Below are positions 46,563 to 57,461 of a stretch of DNA of 64,000 bases, one piece after another. A program made the translations under genes and the position numbers. The notes beneath the pieces were generated by a model. It had not been told where the DNA came from. It did not search any database and saw only the letters and a list, made by a program, of their open reading frames with translations. The stretch is from Bradyrhizobium arachidis. Lineage in GTDB: Bacteria > Pseudomonadota > Alphaproteobacteria > Rhizobiales > Xanthobacteraceae. Each line of letters opens with the position of its first letter. The first letter of the stretch is position 1. The stretch lies in contig NZ_CP030050.1 in NCBI RefSeq assembly GCF_015291705.1, forward strand, positions 1,674,001-1,738,000. Reading direction: 5' to 3'.

Positions 46563-46854
46563 TTACAGAAGTTGGATGGTGAGCAAGTGATGCGGGAGCA
46601 GAAAGATCGTGATGAGAGCAGAAGAGGTTGAAGTTGAGCGAGGAGGTTGCTCTGGACGCGAAGATATCTATCGCTGATCTTCAGCGACGACAATCACTAT
46701 GGCGCTCGTTCATTTTGCCCGCCTTGGCAAGCGCGAGTGGGAATCATAAGCATCACTCGGTTGATGCGGCGTTCAATCGTAAGAGATTGTGGGTTGCGAT
46801 GTGCTCGCATCTTGTCTCTTCTCAGATGAAGCACATTGATCACAGGATAGGCGC

Positions 46855-47202
46855 ATGAACACAGAAACTGAATTCGAGCTTCCTCAACTTTATAGGCATC
46901 ATGTATTTGCCTGCAACACGCAGCGTCCGCCAACTCATCCGCACGGCAGCTGTGGCGCCTCCGGCGCGCAAGCCCTGTGGGATCGAATGGCCAAGGCGAT
47001 CGAAGCGGAGGGCCTCAACGATATTGGCTTCACGATGGCAGGCTGCCTTGGCTTTTGTAACTCTGGTCCCTTGATGGTCGTCTATCCCGATGGAGTGTGG
47101 TATCGCGCGATCACGCCTGAGGATATTGACGAAATTGTAAACTCCCACCTCAAGCAGGGAAAACGTGTCGACCGCCTTGTGATGGTGTTAAAGCGAAGCT
47201 AG
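46855..47202 (+). CDS. thioredoxin-fold [2Fe-2S] ferredoxin
   Basis: A 115-residue protein of the NuoE/Shethna-type ferredoxin group. The four cluster cysteines are in VFACNTQRPPTHPHGSCGAS and AGCLGFCNSGPLMVVYPDG. Related proteins protect nitrogenase from oxygen in Azotobacter (FeSII) or carry electrons. A NifA-type promoter lies upstream, which supports a nitrogen-fixation role. Confidence 0.85.
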   Translation: MNTETEFELPQLYRHHVFACNTQRPPTHPHGSCGASGAQALWDRMAKAIEAEGLNDIGFTMAGCLGFCNSGPLMVVYPDGVWYRAITPEDIDEIVNSHLKQGKRVDRLVMVLKRS

Positions 47203-47626
47203 ACGCCTCGATTAGCGGCCACTTTGCCCGGGCTAGCAAGCATCGACGGCTTGTCCGGCGATGAGCTGGCCGCTCGGAGGTCAGATCGTCTGAGATTGAG
47301 CGTAGCTATCACGCCCCGGATGAGAACAGCAAGTCATTGACGTTTCCGCGCGTGCCGCCCTTCTTCTCCGGCCCTATCGGCAAGTGGCGCCTTTGCAACG
47401 CGCGCATTCTAGGTCAATCTGTTTGTGTACGGTCACTCCATGCCGCGCGATTCGTAGCTCACAGCAAGATCTTTGCTGCAAATGGCTCCGGCGTTTTGCG
47501 AAATGACGCGCCCTTGACGCGTCATCTCGCTCTGCTTGCACTGCGGTGAGGTTAGGGGACGCGCTGGATGAGCTCGCCGCGTCCGGGTTGATCAAGCGGA
47601 TTTCTCTTTCTGGTCCTGTTCTAGCG
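47203..47626. other. gap between the ferredoxin and ompW
   Basis: 424 bases without a recognised gene. An 8-bp inverted repeat ATGACGCG/CGCGTCAT at 47503-47525 may end one of the two converging transcripts, though no T run follows. Confidence 0.4.
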
Positions 47627-48358
47627 TCAGAACTTGTAAGTGACGCCGCCGCTGACGAGCCATGGATCGATGTTGGCTCGCCCGGTGACGGGAATCGAAT
47701 TGTTTACGGTCGCGGAGTACTCCGGCCGCAGCCATAGCTTCTTCACGTCAAAGTTGAGGCCCCAGTTACGATCAAGCATGTAATCGAAGCCGAATTGGAC
47801 CGCCGCGCCGAATTGGTTGCTGATGCGCAAATCCGTAACGGCAAGACCGCCGAGCGACGTATTGGCTGCCGATTGGTTGAAGAAGGCGGTGTAGTTGATG
47901 CCCGCGCCGATATAGGGCTTGAGCGCGCCGAGATCGGCGAAGTGATATTGCAGGGTCAATGTTGGCGGCAACAGCCAAGCTTTGCCGATATCGAGGCCAG
48001 TCAGCGCGCCATTGCCGCTGATGTGATGGCTGGTCACGCCAAGAATGAGTTCGGCGGCAACGTTTGGCGTGAAGAAGTAGGTGATGTCGAGCTCGGGTAT
48101 GGCTTGATCGCTGATCGAAAGCCCAGAACTTGGTGAGGACAGCGAGGGCGCCCCGGCGACGCTGACTGAGCTGCCTGCGGTATCCGGCAAAACGCCAAGC
48201 ACGCGCAGGCGGATCATCCATGGATTGAAGGGTTCGATCGCGGGCGCTTTATAGTAGATCGGCGCCCGGGCCAGATCTGCAGCCTGTACCGGGATGCTGG
48301 CCAACGAGGTTGCTAGCGCGAGGAGTGATGCCCTCGTCAGAACTCTCCTTGTTCTCAT
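47627..48358 (-). CDS. outer membrane protein OmpW
   Basis: A 243-residue OmpW-family beta-barrel. ATG 48358 follows GGAG and gives a clean signal peptide (RRVLTRASLLALATSLASIP, cut after VQA). Mature motifs: FNPWMIRLRVLGVLP, AIPELDITYFFTPNVAAELI, TLQYHFADLGALKPYIGAGI, and DPWLVSGGVTYKF with the terminal Phe of outer-membrane proteins. OmpW forms a small hydrophobic channel and is often induced by low oxygen. A perfect FixK-type box lies upstream. Confidence 0.9.
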   Translation of the reverse strand: MRTRRVLTRASLLALATSLASIPVQAADLARAPIYYKAPAIEPFNPWMIRLRVLGVLPDTAGSSVSVAGAPSLSSPSSGLSISDQAIPELDITYFFTPNVAAELILGVTSHHISGNGALTGLDIGKAWLLPPTLTLQYHFADLGALKPYIGAGINYTAFFNQSAANTSLGGLAVTDLRISNQFGAAVQFGFDYMLDRNWGLNFDVKKLWLRPEYSATVNNSIPVTGRANIDPWLVSGGVTYKF

Positions 48359-48431
48359 CGAATTCTCCATTCCAAAAAATCGCGCGAAGAGCCGCGCGAG
48401 ATCTCTGTCACACAAAGCTAATGGCGGAGAT

Positions 48432-48445
48432 TTGATGCCGATCAA
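48432..48445. promoter_or_regulatory. FixK/FNR box upstream of ompW
   Basis: TTGATGCCGATCAA, a perfect TTGA-N6-TCAA palindrome. Its centre is 80 bases before the ompW ATG, which suits a class II promoter with a start near 48397. Confidence 0.7.
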
Positions 48446-48633
48446 AATGGAGCGAGCAGAGCGCAATTATGCCGCTAAGTTGCATAAGGATCACGGCCGC
48501 GAAGCGTCGAGATCTGTTCTGATCGTTATTCAATTCAGGAGAGTCCGGTCTCTTCAAGAAGCCGCAGAAAGCCGAGAGTGGGAGGCGTCATCTTTGGCTT
48601 GTTAGGCGCCCTGGGGGAGGCTTCTTCGTTTCC

Positions 48634-49047
48634 TCAGGTCTGCGGACAACGCGTGAGGTTTGCTTCGTGCAAGCATCCCTCGAGATTTTCTTGCGTCTTG
48701 CGGCCAAGCAGTGACAGCGCGGACTCATGATCGAGCCCGGCAAATCGTGCCCCGCCTATGTCGATCAGCAGTCGTCGTATCAGGAGCGGATCGCCCACCA
48801 TCAATGCGAGTGCGCTTTCCGTGTCGATAGTATCGGGATTGACTTCGCCTGACTTGATACGTGCCGCAGCTCGGTTCAACCAGGAGCCGACGGGCATATG
48901 GCCGAAGAACCTACGTAACTCCTCCCCATCCCATGGCTCCTTCAAGATGTCTTGGGCTATCACGTCGGGGCCGGCGGACTTCAGCGCTTGAATCTGGCGC
49001 GCGTTAGTGGCGCAGCCGGGCTTCTGATAGAAGATGATTGTCGCCAC
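48634..49047 (-). CDS. ArsC/Spx-like nitrogenase-associated protein
   Basis: A 137-residue protein; GTG 49047 gives the normal N-terminus VATIIFYQKPGCATNARQIQ. The frame is open further upstream. The thioredoxin-like fold with one cysteine in KPGCATN, and the block IDTESALALMVGDPLLIRRL, match the ArsC-related nitrogenase-associated (NifO-type) family. Its role is unclear; NifO in Azotobacter influences molybdenum use. It is transcribed away from nifH. Confidence 0.82.
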   Translation of the reverse strand: MATIIFYQKPGCATNARQIQALKSAGPDVIAQDILKEPWDGEELRRFFGHMPVGSWLNRAAARIKSGEVNPDTIDTESALALMVGDPLLIRRLLIDIGGARFAGLDHESALSLLGRKTQENLEGCLHEANLTRCPQT

Positions 49048-49297
49048 GATATACCTATGTAGGCGCGCTGGAGCTGAACGATTGGCAAGCCGCGGCTGCT
49101 TCGGGAGCCCGTTCAATTTCTTCAAAGTCAGCGCACCAAGCGCCGTACCATGTATGCAACCTCACCGCTGGTGCGCCAGGTTTCGGGCCCGACTGGCATA
49201 TTCACTATCCTGAGATCGGAGCAACTTCCGTTCCACAACTGAAGACATCGGAACAGGCGCGCCAAATCGGTGTTTTCGCGGTGATGATTGTAGTCGT

Positions 49298-49313
49298 TGT
49301 TAGTTTTCTGACA
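49298..49313. promoter_or_regulatory. NifA upstream activator sequence for nifH
   Basis: Exact TGT-N10-ACA (TGT TAGTTTTCTG ACA), centred about 136 bases before the expected transcription start near 49441. Confidence 0.75.
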
Positions 49314-49414
49314 GCCGCGCAGATCCTGTTAGATCCAAAGCAGCCAGGACCTTGCTCACCAGCTAGTTGGTTTTCGGAAACGTAATCAGAAGGTTAAGGA
49401 GCGCGGTCAAGCGT

Positions 49415-49430
49415 TGGCACGGCGGTTGCT
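49415..49430 (+). promoter_or_regulatory. sigma-54 promoter of nifH
   Basis: TGGCACGGCGGTTGCT matches the full consensus. The leader to nifH is about 150 bases. Confidence 0.85.
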
Positions 49431-49526
49431 AAGAAGCGGCAGCAACACTGAGTGAGGGCTGAGTGCACGCCGACGCGTAAGACGAGCGATGTGCTCCTTC
49501 CCTAAACCCGTGTGCCCCGTTTCTGA

Positions 49527-50474
<948 letters not shown>

Positions 50475-50509
50475 AGGTCGCGAGTCGCGGCCTTGCGAAG
50501 GCGCGCGAC

Positions 50510-50553
50510 GAATGCCGGTCTCCCTCACCGCCCATCCCGGGAGGCCGGCATTC
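50510..50553. other. long hairpin between nifH and nifQ
   Basis: GAATGCCGGTCTCCC (50510-50524) pairs with GGGAGGCCGGCATTC (50539-50553) over 15 positions, with a single G-U pair in RNA. It lies 36 bases after the nifH stop and has no T run. It fits a 3' stabiliser that keeps nifH mRNA abundant over nifQ. Confidence 0.7.
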
Positions 50554-50605
50554 TGACGATCGACCCTGATCAAAACCAGGATGCGGCAGCGCAAGCCAGA
50601 CCATT

Positions 50606-51388
50606 GTGGAAACTCGCAAAATTATGTCCGAAGCGCACTTCCTTCCGTTGATGGCTGATTGTGCCGTTGAGGCCAACAGTCAGATGCACAGGGGAATTGC
50701 AACCTACCGCCTACTCACCGGTGTGCCTCCTGCAGATGCCGATATTGCCATTGACAGCAATTTCGATTGCCATGTCTTAGCGTCTATCTTGGCGGCTGCC
50801 ACAATGGATGGTGGCTCCCTTCCCGAGAAGGCCGGCCTGTCCGGCCTTGAACTGGCGGCCTTGCTGGAGCAGTACTTTCCCTCGCTTGAGATCAAGCTCG
50901 CGGAGCAGCTCTCGGTTTTCAGGTGCGAAGGGGACGAAGAGATCGCAATGCTGCGCGATCTCTTGCTCAAGCAACGCTCGACGGAACGGGATATTGGGCG
51001 CTGGCTGGCTGCCATGATAGCGCGGCGCGCCATTGAGCCAGGCCATCTGTGGGAAGCTCTCGGCTTGCGCAATCGCGGCGAACTCTCCCGGCTGCTGAGG
51101 CTCCATTTCGCGCCGCTCGCCGCGCGCAATGTCAACAATATGCGCTGGAAGCGCTTCTTCTACCGCATGCTTTGCGAGAATGAAGGCCTCGTGATGTGCA
51201 CGACACCCGTGTGCAACCAATGTGACGACTTCAACATTTGCTTCGGCGAAGAAAGCGGTGAGAGCCGGATGGCCGAGCGCCGGCGCGATTTTCTGTTGCA
51301 GGCCGCTCGGCCGGTCGTTGCCGGCGACTGGCCATCTGAGCTGCCACAAGGGTCCGAGATCGCACCATCATCGGAGAAAGCCTCGTAG
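50606..51388 (+). CDS. nifQ: molybdenum donor protein NifQ
   Basis: A 260-residue protein from GTG 50606, or 254 from ATG 50624. The C-terminal family motif MRWKRFFYRMLCE is followed by CTTPVCNQCDDFNIC, whose four cysteines (C-x4-C-x2-C-x5-C) hold a Mo-Fe-S cluster. NifQ supplies molybdenum for FeMo-cofactor. The N-terminal half is less conserved, as usual. It is in the nifH transcript. Confidence 0.93.
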   Translation: METRKIMSEAHFLPLMADCAVEANSQMHRGIATYRLLTGVPPADADIAIDSNFDCHVLASILAAATMDGGSLPEKAGLSGLELAALLEQYFPSLEIKLAEQLSVFRCEGDEEIAMLRDLLLKQRSTERDIGRWLAAMIARRAIEPGHLWEALGLRNRGELSRLLRLHFAPLAARNVNNMRWKRFFYRMLCENEGLVMCTTPVCNQCDDFNICFGEESGESRMAERRRDFLLQAARPVVAGDWPSELPQGSEIAPSSEKAS

Positions 51389-51616
51389 GATTTGGTAAGC
51401 CGCGCGGAAGGCTGAGGGCGCGGCTGACGCCGTTTCGAGCGAGCGACCATGTGTCCAAGGCAGCGGGCTCAAGTGCTCCGCAACAATTCTCACATCCTGG
51501 CCTGCCGTAGAACTGCACCAAAGTTCGAACTCGGCGGGGCAATAGGCAAGGCATCCGCTTCATGAGCCTGTCGCATTTACGACAATCGATTTGCTGAAGC
51601 TTAGGTAGGTCAAACA

Positions 51617-52822
51617 ATGAGGAGCTCTCGCGTGATTGCCGCTAGCGCCGCTGCAAAATCGTCTTGGTCCGACCAGTTGCGCGCCAAGCCCACCGTGCTC
51701 AACGACACGACATTACGCGACGGCGAGCAGGCACCTGGCGTTGCGTTCACCACAGAGGAAAAGCTAGCGATCGCGCAGGCGCTGGCGCGGGCCGGAGTCA
51801 CGGAGATCGAGGCGGGAACGCCGGCGATGGGCAACGAGGAGATCTCCGCCATTCGCACCATTGTCGAAGCAGATCTTCCGCTGACCACCATAGGCTGGTG
51901 CCGGATGCGGGAATCGGATGTCGACGCGGCGATCGAAGCAAGGGTGTCCATGATCAATATGTCGATCCCGACCTCCGACGTCCAGATCGCGGCCAAGCTA
52001 GGTGGTCATCGCGACCTGGCGCTGGAACGGGTGAAGCGCCTGGTAGGCTATGCCTGTGCGCGCGGACTTGAGGTCGCCGTCGGTGGTGAGGACTCCTCCC
52101 GCGCCGACATCGATTTTCTCATCAGACTGATGGCAACTGCAAAAGCCGCGGGCGCGCGTCGCTTTCGTATTGCAGATACGCTCAGTGTGCTCGATCCCGA
52201 CGCAACCTACGTGCTGGTCAGGAATTTGCGTGCGACCACCGATCTCGAACTCGAATTTCACGGTCACGATGATCTCGGACTCGCAACCGCCAACACGCTC
52301 TCCGCTATCAAGGCCGGCGCGAGCCACGCCTCAGTGACCGTCATCGGGCTGGGCGAGCGGGCCGGAAATGCCCCGCTCGAGGAAATCGCGGTCGCACTCA
52401 AACAGCTCTACGGGCGCGAGACTGGCATCATACTCCCGGAGCTCGAGAACGTCGCCGCGGTGGTAGCAGCCGCCGCCGCACGTGCGATTCCTGTGAACAA
52501 GGCCATCGTCGGAGAGCATGTATTTACGCACGAATCCGGCATTCATGTCGCTGGCCTTTTGAAGGATCAACGCACCTATCAATCGCTTGATCCCGTTTTG
52601 TTTGGCCGCTGCAACCGCTTTGTGATCGGCAAGCATTCCGGACTTGGGGCGATCACCGCGTTACTCGATGAACTGCAGCTCGTCGCCAACGCCGATCAAG
52701 CCAGACAGATTCTGTCGCGAGTCCGCAAATATGCCATCGAGCACAAGCGCTCGGTCGAGCGCGAAACCGTGGCGGCGATCTGGCGCGACGTGTGCGGATG
52801 CCCGGCAACCCACCCCGCGTGA
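51617..52822 (+). CDS. nifV: homocitrate synthase NifV
   Basis: A 401-residue protein of the isopropylmalate/homocitrate synthase family. Core motifs: [20 protein letters not shown] near residue 27, [43 protein letters not shown] and [14 protein letters not shown]. It condenses acetyl-CoA with 2-oxoglutarate to make the homocitrate of FeMo-cofactor. The position between nifQ and nifW supports NifV rather than LeuA or lysine-pathway homocitrate synthase. Most legume-nodulating rhizobia lack nifV and get homocitrate from the plant. Confidence 0.92.
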   Translation: MRSSRVIAASAAAKSSWSDQLRAKPTVLNDTTLRDGEQAPGVAFTTEEKLAIAQALARAGVTEIEAGTPAMGNEEISAIRTIVEADLPLTTIGWCRMRESDVDAAIEARVSMINMSIPTSDVQIAAKLGGHRDLALERVKRLVGYACARGLEVAVGGEDSSRADIDFLIRLMATAKAAGARRFRIADTLSVLDPDATYVLVRNLRATTDLELEFHGHDDLGLATANTLSAIKAGASHASVTVIGLGERAGNAPLEEIAVALKQLYGRETGIILPELENVAAVVAAAAARAIPVNKAIVGEHVFTHESGIHVAGLLKDQRTYQSLDPVLFGRCNRFVIGKHSGLGAITALLDELQLVANADQARQILSRVRKYAIEHKRSVERETVAAIWRDVCGCPATHPA

Positions 52823-53140
52823 AAAGCCGTGTCCAGCAGCGTTTGCGTAAACAGACGGGCCGCGAGGATGGCGTCCGATATCGCTGATGGGCCCGCACGG
52901 CGTCCAGCTTTCGCACGTCAGATCCCCTGGCGCGATCTCATCTCCAGATCTTACTTCCCGTTCCGCCATACATGCTGTGACCTCCTATCTATTGGCGAGC
53001 CGCCCCGCACTGCCAATCGGCGTCTTCTCGCGCTGAGTTCCGGTCCGGCGACCATCCTGACGAGCGTCAGCCTCGATCGTGGTTTGGCCATTGATCCCGC
53101 CAGCAGTTACCGTCCAGAGCTAATCGAAGGAGAATTTTTC
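52823..53140. other. nifV-nifW spacer
   Basis: 318 bases; the nifW frame is open through it, but the translation has no NifW likeness. No other gene or promoter was recognised. Confidence 0.4.
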
Positions 53141-53482
53141 ATGATCAACTCATCCCCGGCAGCCGGTATCCTGGATCGGCTCAGCAAGGCCTCATCGGCG
53201 GAGGATTTTTTTTCGCTACTTGGCGTCGATTACGACCCTAAAATCGTGAATGTCGCGCGCCTTCACATCTTAAAGCGCATGGGACAATACTTTGCAAAAG
53301 AGCAATTTGCTGGTGCCGCAGAGCCGGAAATCAGAGCTCGGTGCAAGGCGATGCTGGAGCGGGCCTATGCGGATTTCGTGGCATCGTCACCGATCGACCA
53401 GCGAGTGTTCAAGGTTTTGAAGGAGGGCGCCGCAGACCCTAAGAAGGCGGCGGCCTTTGTCCCATTGAGCGAGCTGAAGTGA
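53141..53482 (+). CDS. nifW: nitrogenase-stabilising/protective protein NifW
   Basis: A 113-residue protein; ATG 53141 follows AAGGAG. ILDRLSKASSAEDFFSLLGV, YDPKIVNVARLHILKRMGQY and YADFVASSPIDQRVFKVLKE are family blocks. NifW helps protect or mature the MoFe protein in the presence of oxygen. It follows nifV by about 320 bases. Confidence 0.93.
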   Translation: MINSSPAAGILDRLSKASSAEDFFSLLGVDYDPKIVNVARLHILKRMGQYFAKEQFAGAAEPEIRARCKAMLERAYADFVASSPIDQRVFKVLKEGAADPKKAAAFVPLSELK

Positions 53483-53586
53483 TCTAGCGTTCCACTGCAA
53501 GGTGTGCCCGACGGGCACCGTGGCAACCCGATGTGCGGCCTTCGTCTTTATCCGGGTCAACTCTCTGCAGCTATCACCCGAGCGGC

Positions 53587-53602
53587 TGTCGTATTCCCGA
53601 CC
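53587..53602. promoter_or_regulatory. imperfect NifA upstream activator sequence before the fix genes
   Basis: TGT CGTATTCCCG ACC differs from TGT-N10-ACA only in the last base. It is centred about 125 bases before the expected transcription start near 53719. Confidence 0.45.
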
Positions 53603-53692
53603 CATGTCTGGACTGGTCGTGTCCAGGTATCAGCGGATTTCAAGTGTCTGCCAAACCATTACTTTCGACTGACTTTCAGTGTTTTTTGCAAC

Positions 53693-53708
53693 TGGTACGA
53701 CACTTGCT
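53693..53708 (+). promoter_or_regulatory. sigma-54 promoter of the fixBCX unit
   Basis: TGGTACGACACTTGCT: GG-N10-GC with a perfect -12 half. It would drive fixBCX through the fixA relic. Confidence 0.7.
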
Positions 53709-53942
53709 GCTGTCCTGCCGACCCGATCGTCGATGCCGACGGATGGTAGTCGTCCGAGATGAGATTGAAGGAAGACCCATGATGCTACTTTTAGTGCCTG
53801 CCGAGCCCTGCGCCATCATCTCGTGGCGTACGATCGCGCCAGGTCCGCTCGAAACGGACTTTGACGCGATCAAGGCTCCATATGGACGGTGAGATGGTGG
53901 TCAATGGATAAGTCGCCCGTTCGCGCTACACCTGGAGAGGGT

Positions 53943-54120
53943 ATGCACAGCGTCGCCCGCATCAAATCGGCCCTGGATTTCGCTCAGATTTGTATCCAGC
54001 TCATGCTGGATAGCAACATGCGTCAGGAAGAGGGCCAACGTCGGCCCATACGGGCTGTCCGCGCTGGAGGCTCGGCATGGATCGCGTGACGGGTGCGTCG
54101 CCGGTATCGCGCTCGTCGTC
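53943..54120 (+). pseudogene. fixA: relic of the 5' end of fixA
   Basis: ATG 53943 reads MHSVARIKSALDFAQI, close to the FixA start MHxVVCIKxVPDSAQI, and then MRQE. About 50 bases later another frame gives GPYGLSALEA, matching the NPYDLFALEA of FixA. No longer FixA likeness follows before fixB. FixA is the electron-transfer flavoprotein beta subunit, partner of FixB. A complete copy must lie elsewhere, as in B. japonicum. Confidence 0.55.
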
Positions 54121-54466
54121 ACAGTCAATGTGGAGCTGGTGGGCGGAAACAGAGGCGCAAGTATTGCGCAGCGAACGGAATCGCCAACTCGGGCATGGAA
54201 GCGAATGGTCAGAATCACCGCGGCGCCCTGGCCACCGCGGTGGCGCTCGTCAAACGCGGCGCGCAAGCGTTCAGTGTGGAAGACCTCGCCAAATCCGGCC
54301 GGACCGGTACATCTATCGCGACGACGCGTCTTGTTGTGAGGCCGGTCGGACCAAGCAGACGGGGCAGAGCAGCCGGCCACTTGCCGACCAAAAGTGATCT
54401 TCAGTTAAGGAAGCTAAAAAGCAACCTGTGGCGCGGGCGCGCCTATCTTTGAGGGGAATTTAGAGT

Positions 54467-55576
54467 ATGAGCAATGTCACCAGAACGATCATGCCGGCGC
54501 CGGCCGGGCGCGCAGCAGCCAAAAAAGAACTGCCGGAGCACTTCAAGGCGTACAAGCACGTCTGGGTCTTCGTCGAGCTGGAGCGTGGCCAGGTGCATCC
54601 GGTTTCATGGGAGCTCATGGGTGCGGGCCGCAGGCTGGCCGACAGGCTAAAGGTGAATCTTGCCGCTGTCGTTATCGGTCCGGAAGGGCAGCACACACGT
54701 AACGCCGCGCTTGACGCCTTTTGCTATGGCGCCGATCTGGCCTACCTCGTGAGCGACAACGTTTTGTCGGATTACCGAAACGAATCCTATACCAAAGCGC
54801 TAACCGAACTCGTCAACACCTACAAGCCCGAGATCCTGCTGTTGGGGGCGACGACGCTCGGTCGCGATCTCGCAGGTTCCGTGGCGACGACTCTGTCGAC
54901 GGGGCTCACTGCCGACTGCACCGCGCTCGACGTCGACGCCGATGGTTCGCTCGCGGCGACGCGTCCGACCTTTGGCGGCTCGCTGCTCTGCACGATCTAT
55001 ACCTTGAATTATCGTCCGCAGATGGCAACCGTCCGCCCGCGGGTCATGCCGATGCCTGAGCGCGTCGTACGCGATGCCGCTCGTATCATCGTCCATCCGC
55101 TCGGTCTTCTCGAAGATGATATTGCCACAAAGGTATTGTCGTTTCTACCCGACCGCGATGCAGAAACCTCCAATCTGGCCTATGCCGATGTCGTGGTTGC
55201 GGGCGGCCTGGGATTGGGATCGCCTGAGAACTTTCGGTTGGTGCGCGAGCTCGCAACTCTGCTTGGCGCTGAATATGGCTGCTCGCGTCCTCTGGTACAA
55301 AAAGGGTGGGTTACGTCTGACCGGCAAATCGGCCAGACGGGGAAAACCATCCGGCCAAAGCTCTATATTGCCGCCGGCATTTCCGGAGCGATCCAGCACC
55401 GCGTTGGCGTCGAGGGCGCGGATTTGATCGTCGCCGTCAATACTGACAAGAATGCTCCGATCTTCGACTTTGCCCATCTCGCGATCGTGAGCGACGCCAT
55501 CCAACTGCTACCCGCGCTGACGGCCGCATTTCGCGCCCGCCTTTTGCCGAACTCGCGCGCCCGGATCGCCGTCTAG
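54467..55576 (+). CDS. fixB: electron transfer flavoprotein alpha subunit FixB
   Basis: A 369-residue protein. The N-terminal part has [20 protein letters not shown], and the C-terminal FAD-binding part has [40 protein letters not shown] and [14 protein letters not shown]. With FixA, FixC and FixX it forms an electron-bifurcating complex that sends electrons to quinone and to the ferredoxin used by nitrogenase. Confidence 0.96.
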   Translation: MSNVTRTIMPAPAGRAAAKKELPEHFKAYKHVWVFVELERGQVHPVSWELMGAGRRLADRLKVNLAAVVIGPEGQHTRNAALDAFCYGADLAYLVSDNVLSDYRNESYTKALTELVNTYKPEILLLGATTLGRDLAGSVATTLSTGLTADCTALDVDADGSLAATRPTFGGSLLCTIYTLNYRPQMATVRPRVMPMPERVVRDAARIIVHPLGLLEDDIATKVLSFLPDRDAETSNLAYADVVVAGGLGLGSPENFRLVRELATLLGAEYGCSRPLVQKGWVTSDRQIGQTGKTIRPKLYIAAGISGAIQHRVGVEGADLIVAVNTDKNAPIFDFAHLAIVSDAIQLLPALTAAFRARLLPNSRARIAV

Positions 55577-55587
55577 AGGAGATGATG

Positions 55588-56895
55588 ATGATTGAAGAGA
55601 GATTCGATGCGATCGTGGTTGGAGCCGGTATGGCCGGCAACGCGGCGGCACTGACCATGGCTAAGCGCGGCATGAAGGTGCTGCAGCTCGAGCGGGGCGA
55701 ATATCCAGGATCGAAGAATGTGCAGGGCGCCATCCTCTATGCCGACATGCTGGAAAAGCTGATCCCCGAGTTTCGAGAGGAGGCGCCGCTCGAACGTCAC
55801 GTGATTGAGCAGCGGTTCTGGATGATGGACGATCGTTCCCATGTCGGCATGCATTACCGTTCAGACGAATTCAACGAGGAACGGCCGAACAGGTACACGA
55901 TTATACGCGCCCAGTTTGACAAATGGTTCTCTTCCAAGGTGCGGGAGGCTGGCGCGACCTTACTGTGCGAGACGACCGTCACCGAGCTCGTACGGGACGA
56001 GCGTGAAAGAATCGTCGGTGTTCGTACAGATCGCCGAGATGGCGAAATACATGCCGATGTCGTCGTGCTGGCCGAGGGGGTCAATGGCCTGCTCGGGACG
56101 CGCGCGGGCCTGCGCGCGCGGCCGAGACCCGACAACGTTGCGCTCGCGGTGAAAGAGATGCACTTCTTGCCCCGCGAGACTATCGAGGCGCGCTTCAATC
56201 TCAAGGGCGATGAAGGCGTCGTGATCGAGGCGGCCGGTACCATTTCCCGCGGCATGACCGGAATGGGTTTCATCTATGCCAACAAAGAGTGCATTTCGCT
56301 GGGCATCGGTTGTCTCGTCGCCGACTTCCAGCGCACGGGCCAGACGCCATACGGCCTGCTCGATCAATTCAAGAGCCATCCCTCCGTGGCACCCCTGGTA
56401 GCAGGGACCGAAGTCAAGGAGTACTCGGCCCATCTCATTCCTGAAGGCGGGTACAAGTCGATCCCGCAGCTGTATGGGGAAGGCTGGGTCGTAGTGGGCG
56501 ATGCGGCCCAACTCAACAATGCCATTCATCGTGAGGGTTCCAATCTCGCGATGACTTCCGGCCGCATCGCCGCCGAAGCGATAGGTCTGGTGAAATCGCG
56601 CGGCGAGCCGATGAGTGCAGCAAATCTGTCGATCTACAAGAAGATGCTCGACGATTCCTTCGTCATCAAAGATCTAAAGAAGTACAAGGATTTGCCGCCC
56701 CTAATGCATACCCAGTCACAAAACTTCTTTCTCACCTATCCGCAGCTCATCTCCAAGGCGATGCAAAACTTCGTGCGCGTCGATGGTACGCCCAAGGCTG
56801 AGAAGGAGAAGGCGACCCTGAAATCCTTTGTCAAGGCGCGGTCATGGGCAGGTCTGTTCGGTGATGCTTGTCGTTTTGCCCGGGCCTGGCGCTGA
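55588..56895 (+). CDS. fixC: FixC flavoprotein (ETF:quinone oxidoreductase family)
   Basis: A 435-residue FAD protein; three ATG codons in a row (55582, 55585, 55588) can start it, and AGAGGAG lies just upstream. The FAD fold is [20 protein letters not shown], followed by [40 protein letters not shown] is the second nucleotide-binding block. FixC passes electrons from FixAB toward the quinone pool with FixX. Confidence 0.96.
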   Translation: MIEERFDAIVVGAGMAGNAAALTMAKRGMKVLQLERGEYPGSKNVQGAILYADMLEKLIPEFREEAPLERHVIEQRFWMMDDRSHVGMHYRSDEFNEERPNRYTIIRAQFDKWFSSKVREAGATLLCETTVTELVRDERERIVGVRTDRRDGEIHADVVVLAEGVNGLLGTRAGLRARPRPDNVALAVKEMHFLPRETIEARFNLKGDEGVVIEAAGTISRGMTGMGFIYANKECISLGIGCLVADFQRTGQTPYGLLDQFKSHPSVAPLVAGTEVKEYSAHLIPEGGYKSIPQLYGEGWVVVGDAAQLNNAIHREGSNLAMTSGRIAAEAIGLVKSRGEPMSAANLSIYKKMLDDSFVIKDLKKYKDLPPLMHTQSQNFFLTYPQLISKAMQNFVRVDGTPKAEKEKATLKSFVKARSWAGLFGDACRFARAWR

Positions 56896-56934
56896 CCGCG
56901 ACAGTTGTGAAGCCCAACAATGGAAGGTCAAAGC

Positions 56935-57231
56935 ATGAATGTCGAATCGCCAGTCCGCGTCGAAGACAAGCTGTATTATAATCGCTATCTTGTCGACATC
57001 GGTCACCCTCACGTCAAGGTCCGTGCGCACACGACGCCATCGCCGCAGCTCCTTGCACTTTTGAAAGCCTGCCCAGCGCGATGCTACGAGCTAAACGACA
57101 ACGGCCAAGTCGAGATAACAGTTGACGGCTGCATCGAGTGCGGTACCTGCCGCGTGATCGCCGAGCCCACCGGCGACATCGAATGGAGCCATCCGCGCGG
57201 CGGATATGGAGTGCAGTTCAAGTTTGGCTGA
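56935..57231 (+). CDS. fixX: ferredoxin-like protein FixX
   Basis: A 98-residue protein; ATG 56935 is set by GGAAGG seven bases before. The cysteines lie in [13 protein letters not shown] and [15 protein letters not shown]. FixX carries the Fe-S cluster of the FixABCX complex. It follows fixC by 39 bases and ends the operon. Confidence 0.95.
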   Translation: MNVESPVRVEDKLYYNRYLVDIGHPHVKVRAHTTPSPQLLALLKACPARCYELNDNGQVEITVDGCIECGTCRVIAEPTGDIEWSHPRGGYGVQFKFG

Positions 57232-57461
57232 TAGTGGAACAGAGCCGTGGTGCGACCGAGTTAGGCGATAGGGCTTCACCGCATCATTGGCGCATTCCGC
57301 GTCACTTGCGCGGCGCCGGGACGTCGAGCAAGACACTCTTCGGGGGAACGCCGCACAAGCCATAACGTGCAGATGTGCCGCTCGTTCGGGAGCCGCGAAG
57401 GACTGGTTGTGACCTCACTGAGTGGCGCCACAACGCAGTCAGCCGGATGGTAGAGGAAGGA

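Larger units (their letters stand above)
45492..46854. other. long gene-poor stretch after the nifB operon
   Basis: 1,363 bases without a recognisable gene. Frames at 45598 (119 codons) and 45822 (198 codons) show no family likeness and unusual composition. A TTG-started frame at 46628 ends in an ATGA overlap with the 46855 gene but has no recognised product. The stretch contains a strong inverted repeat at 45744-45777 and a NifA-type promoter at 46447-46562. Confidence 0.45.
53483..54466. other. region between nifW and fixB with a fix promoter and a fixA relic
   Basis: 984 bases with no intact gene except a possible 37-codon frame at 53779 (MMLLLVPAEPCAIISW at its start). It contains a -24/-12 promoter at 53693-53708, an imperfect NifA site at 53587-53602 and the decayed start of fixA from 53943. 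Confidence 0.5.

Noticed and set aside
47503..47525. 8-bp inverted repeat as a bidirectional terminator
   Set aside because: The stem is short and lacks T runs; mentioned only in the gap note.
49038..49385. 115-codon frame upstream of nifH
   Set aside because: It overlaps the start of the minus-strand ArsC-like gene and the nifH NifA site, and the protein is unlike anything known.
51569..51584. TGT-N10-ACA just upstream of nifV
   Set aside because: There is no -24/-12 element between it and nifV, only about 30 bases away, so it is probably a chance match.
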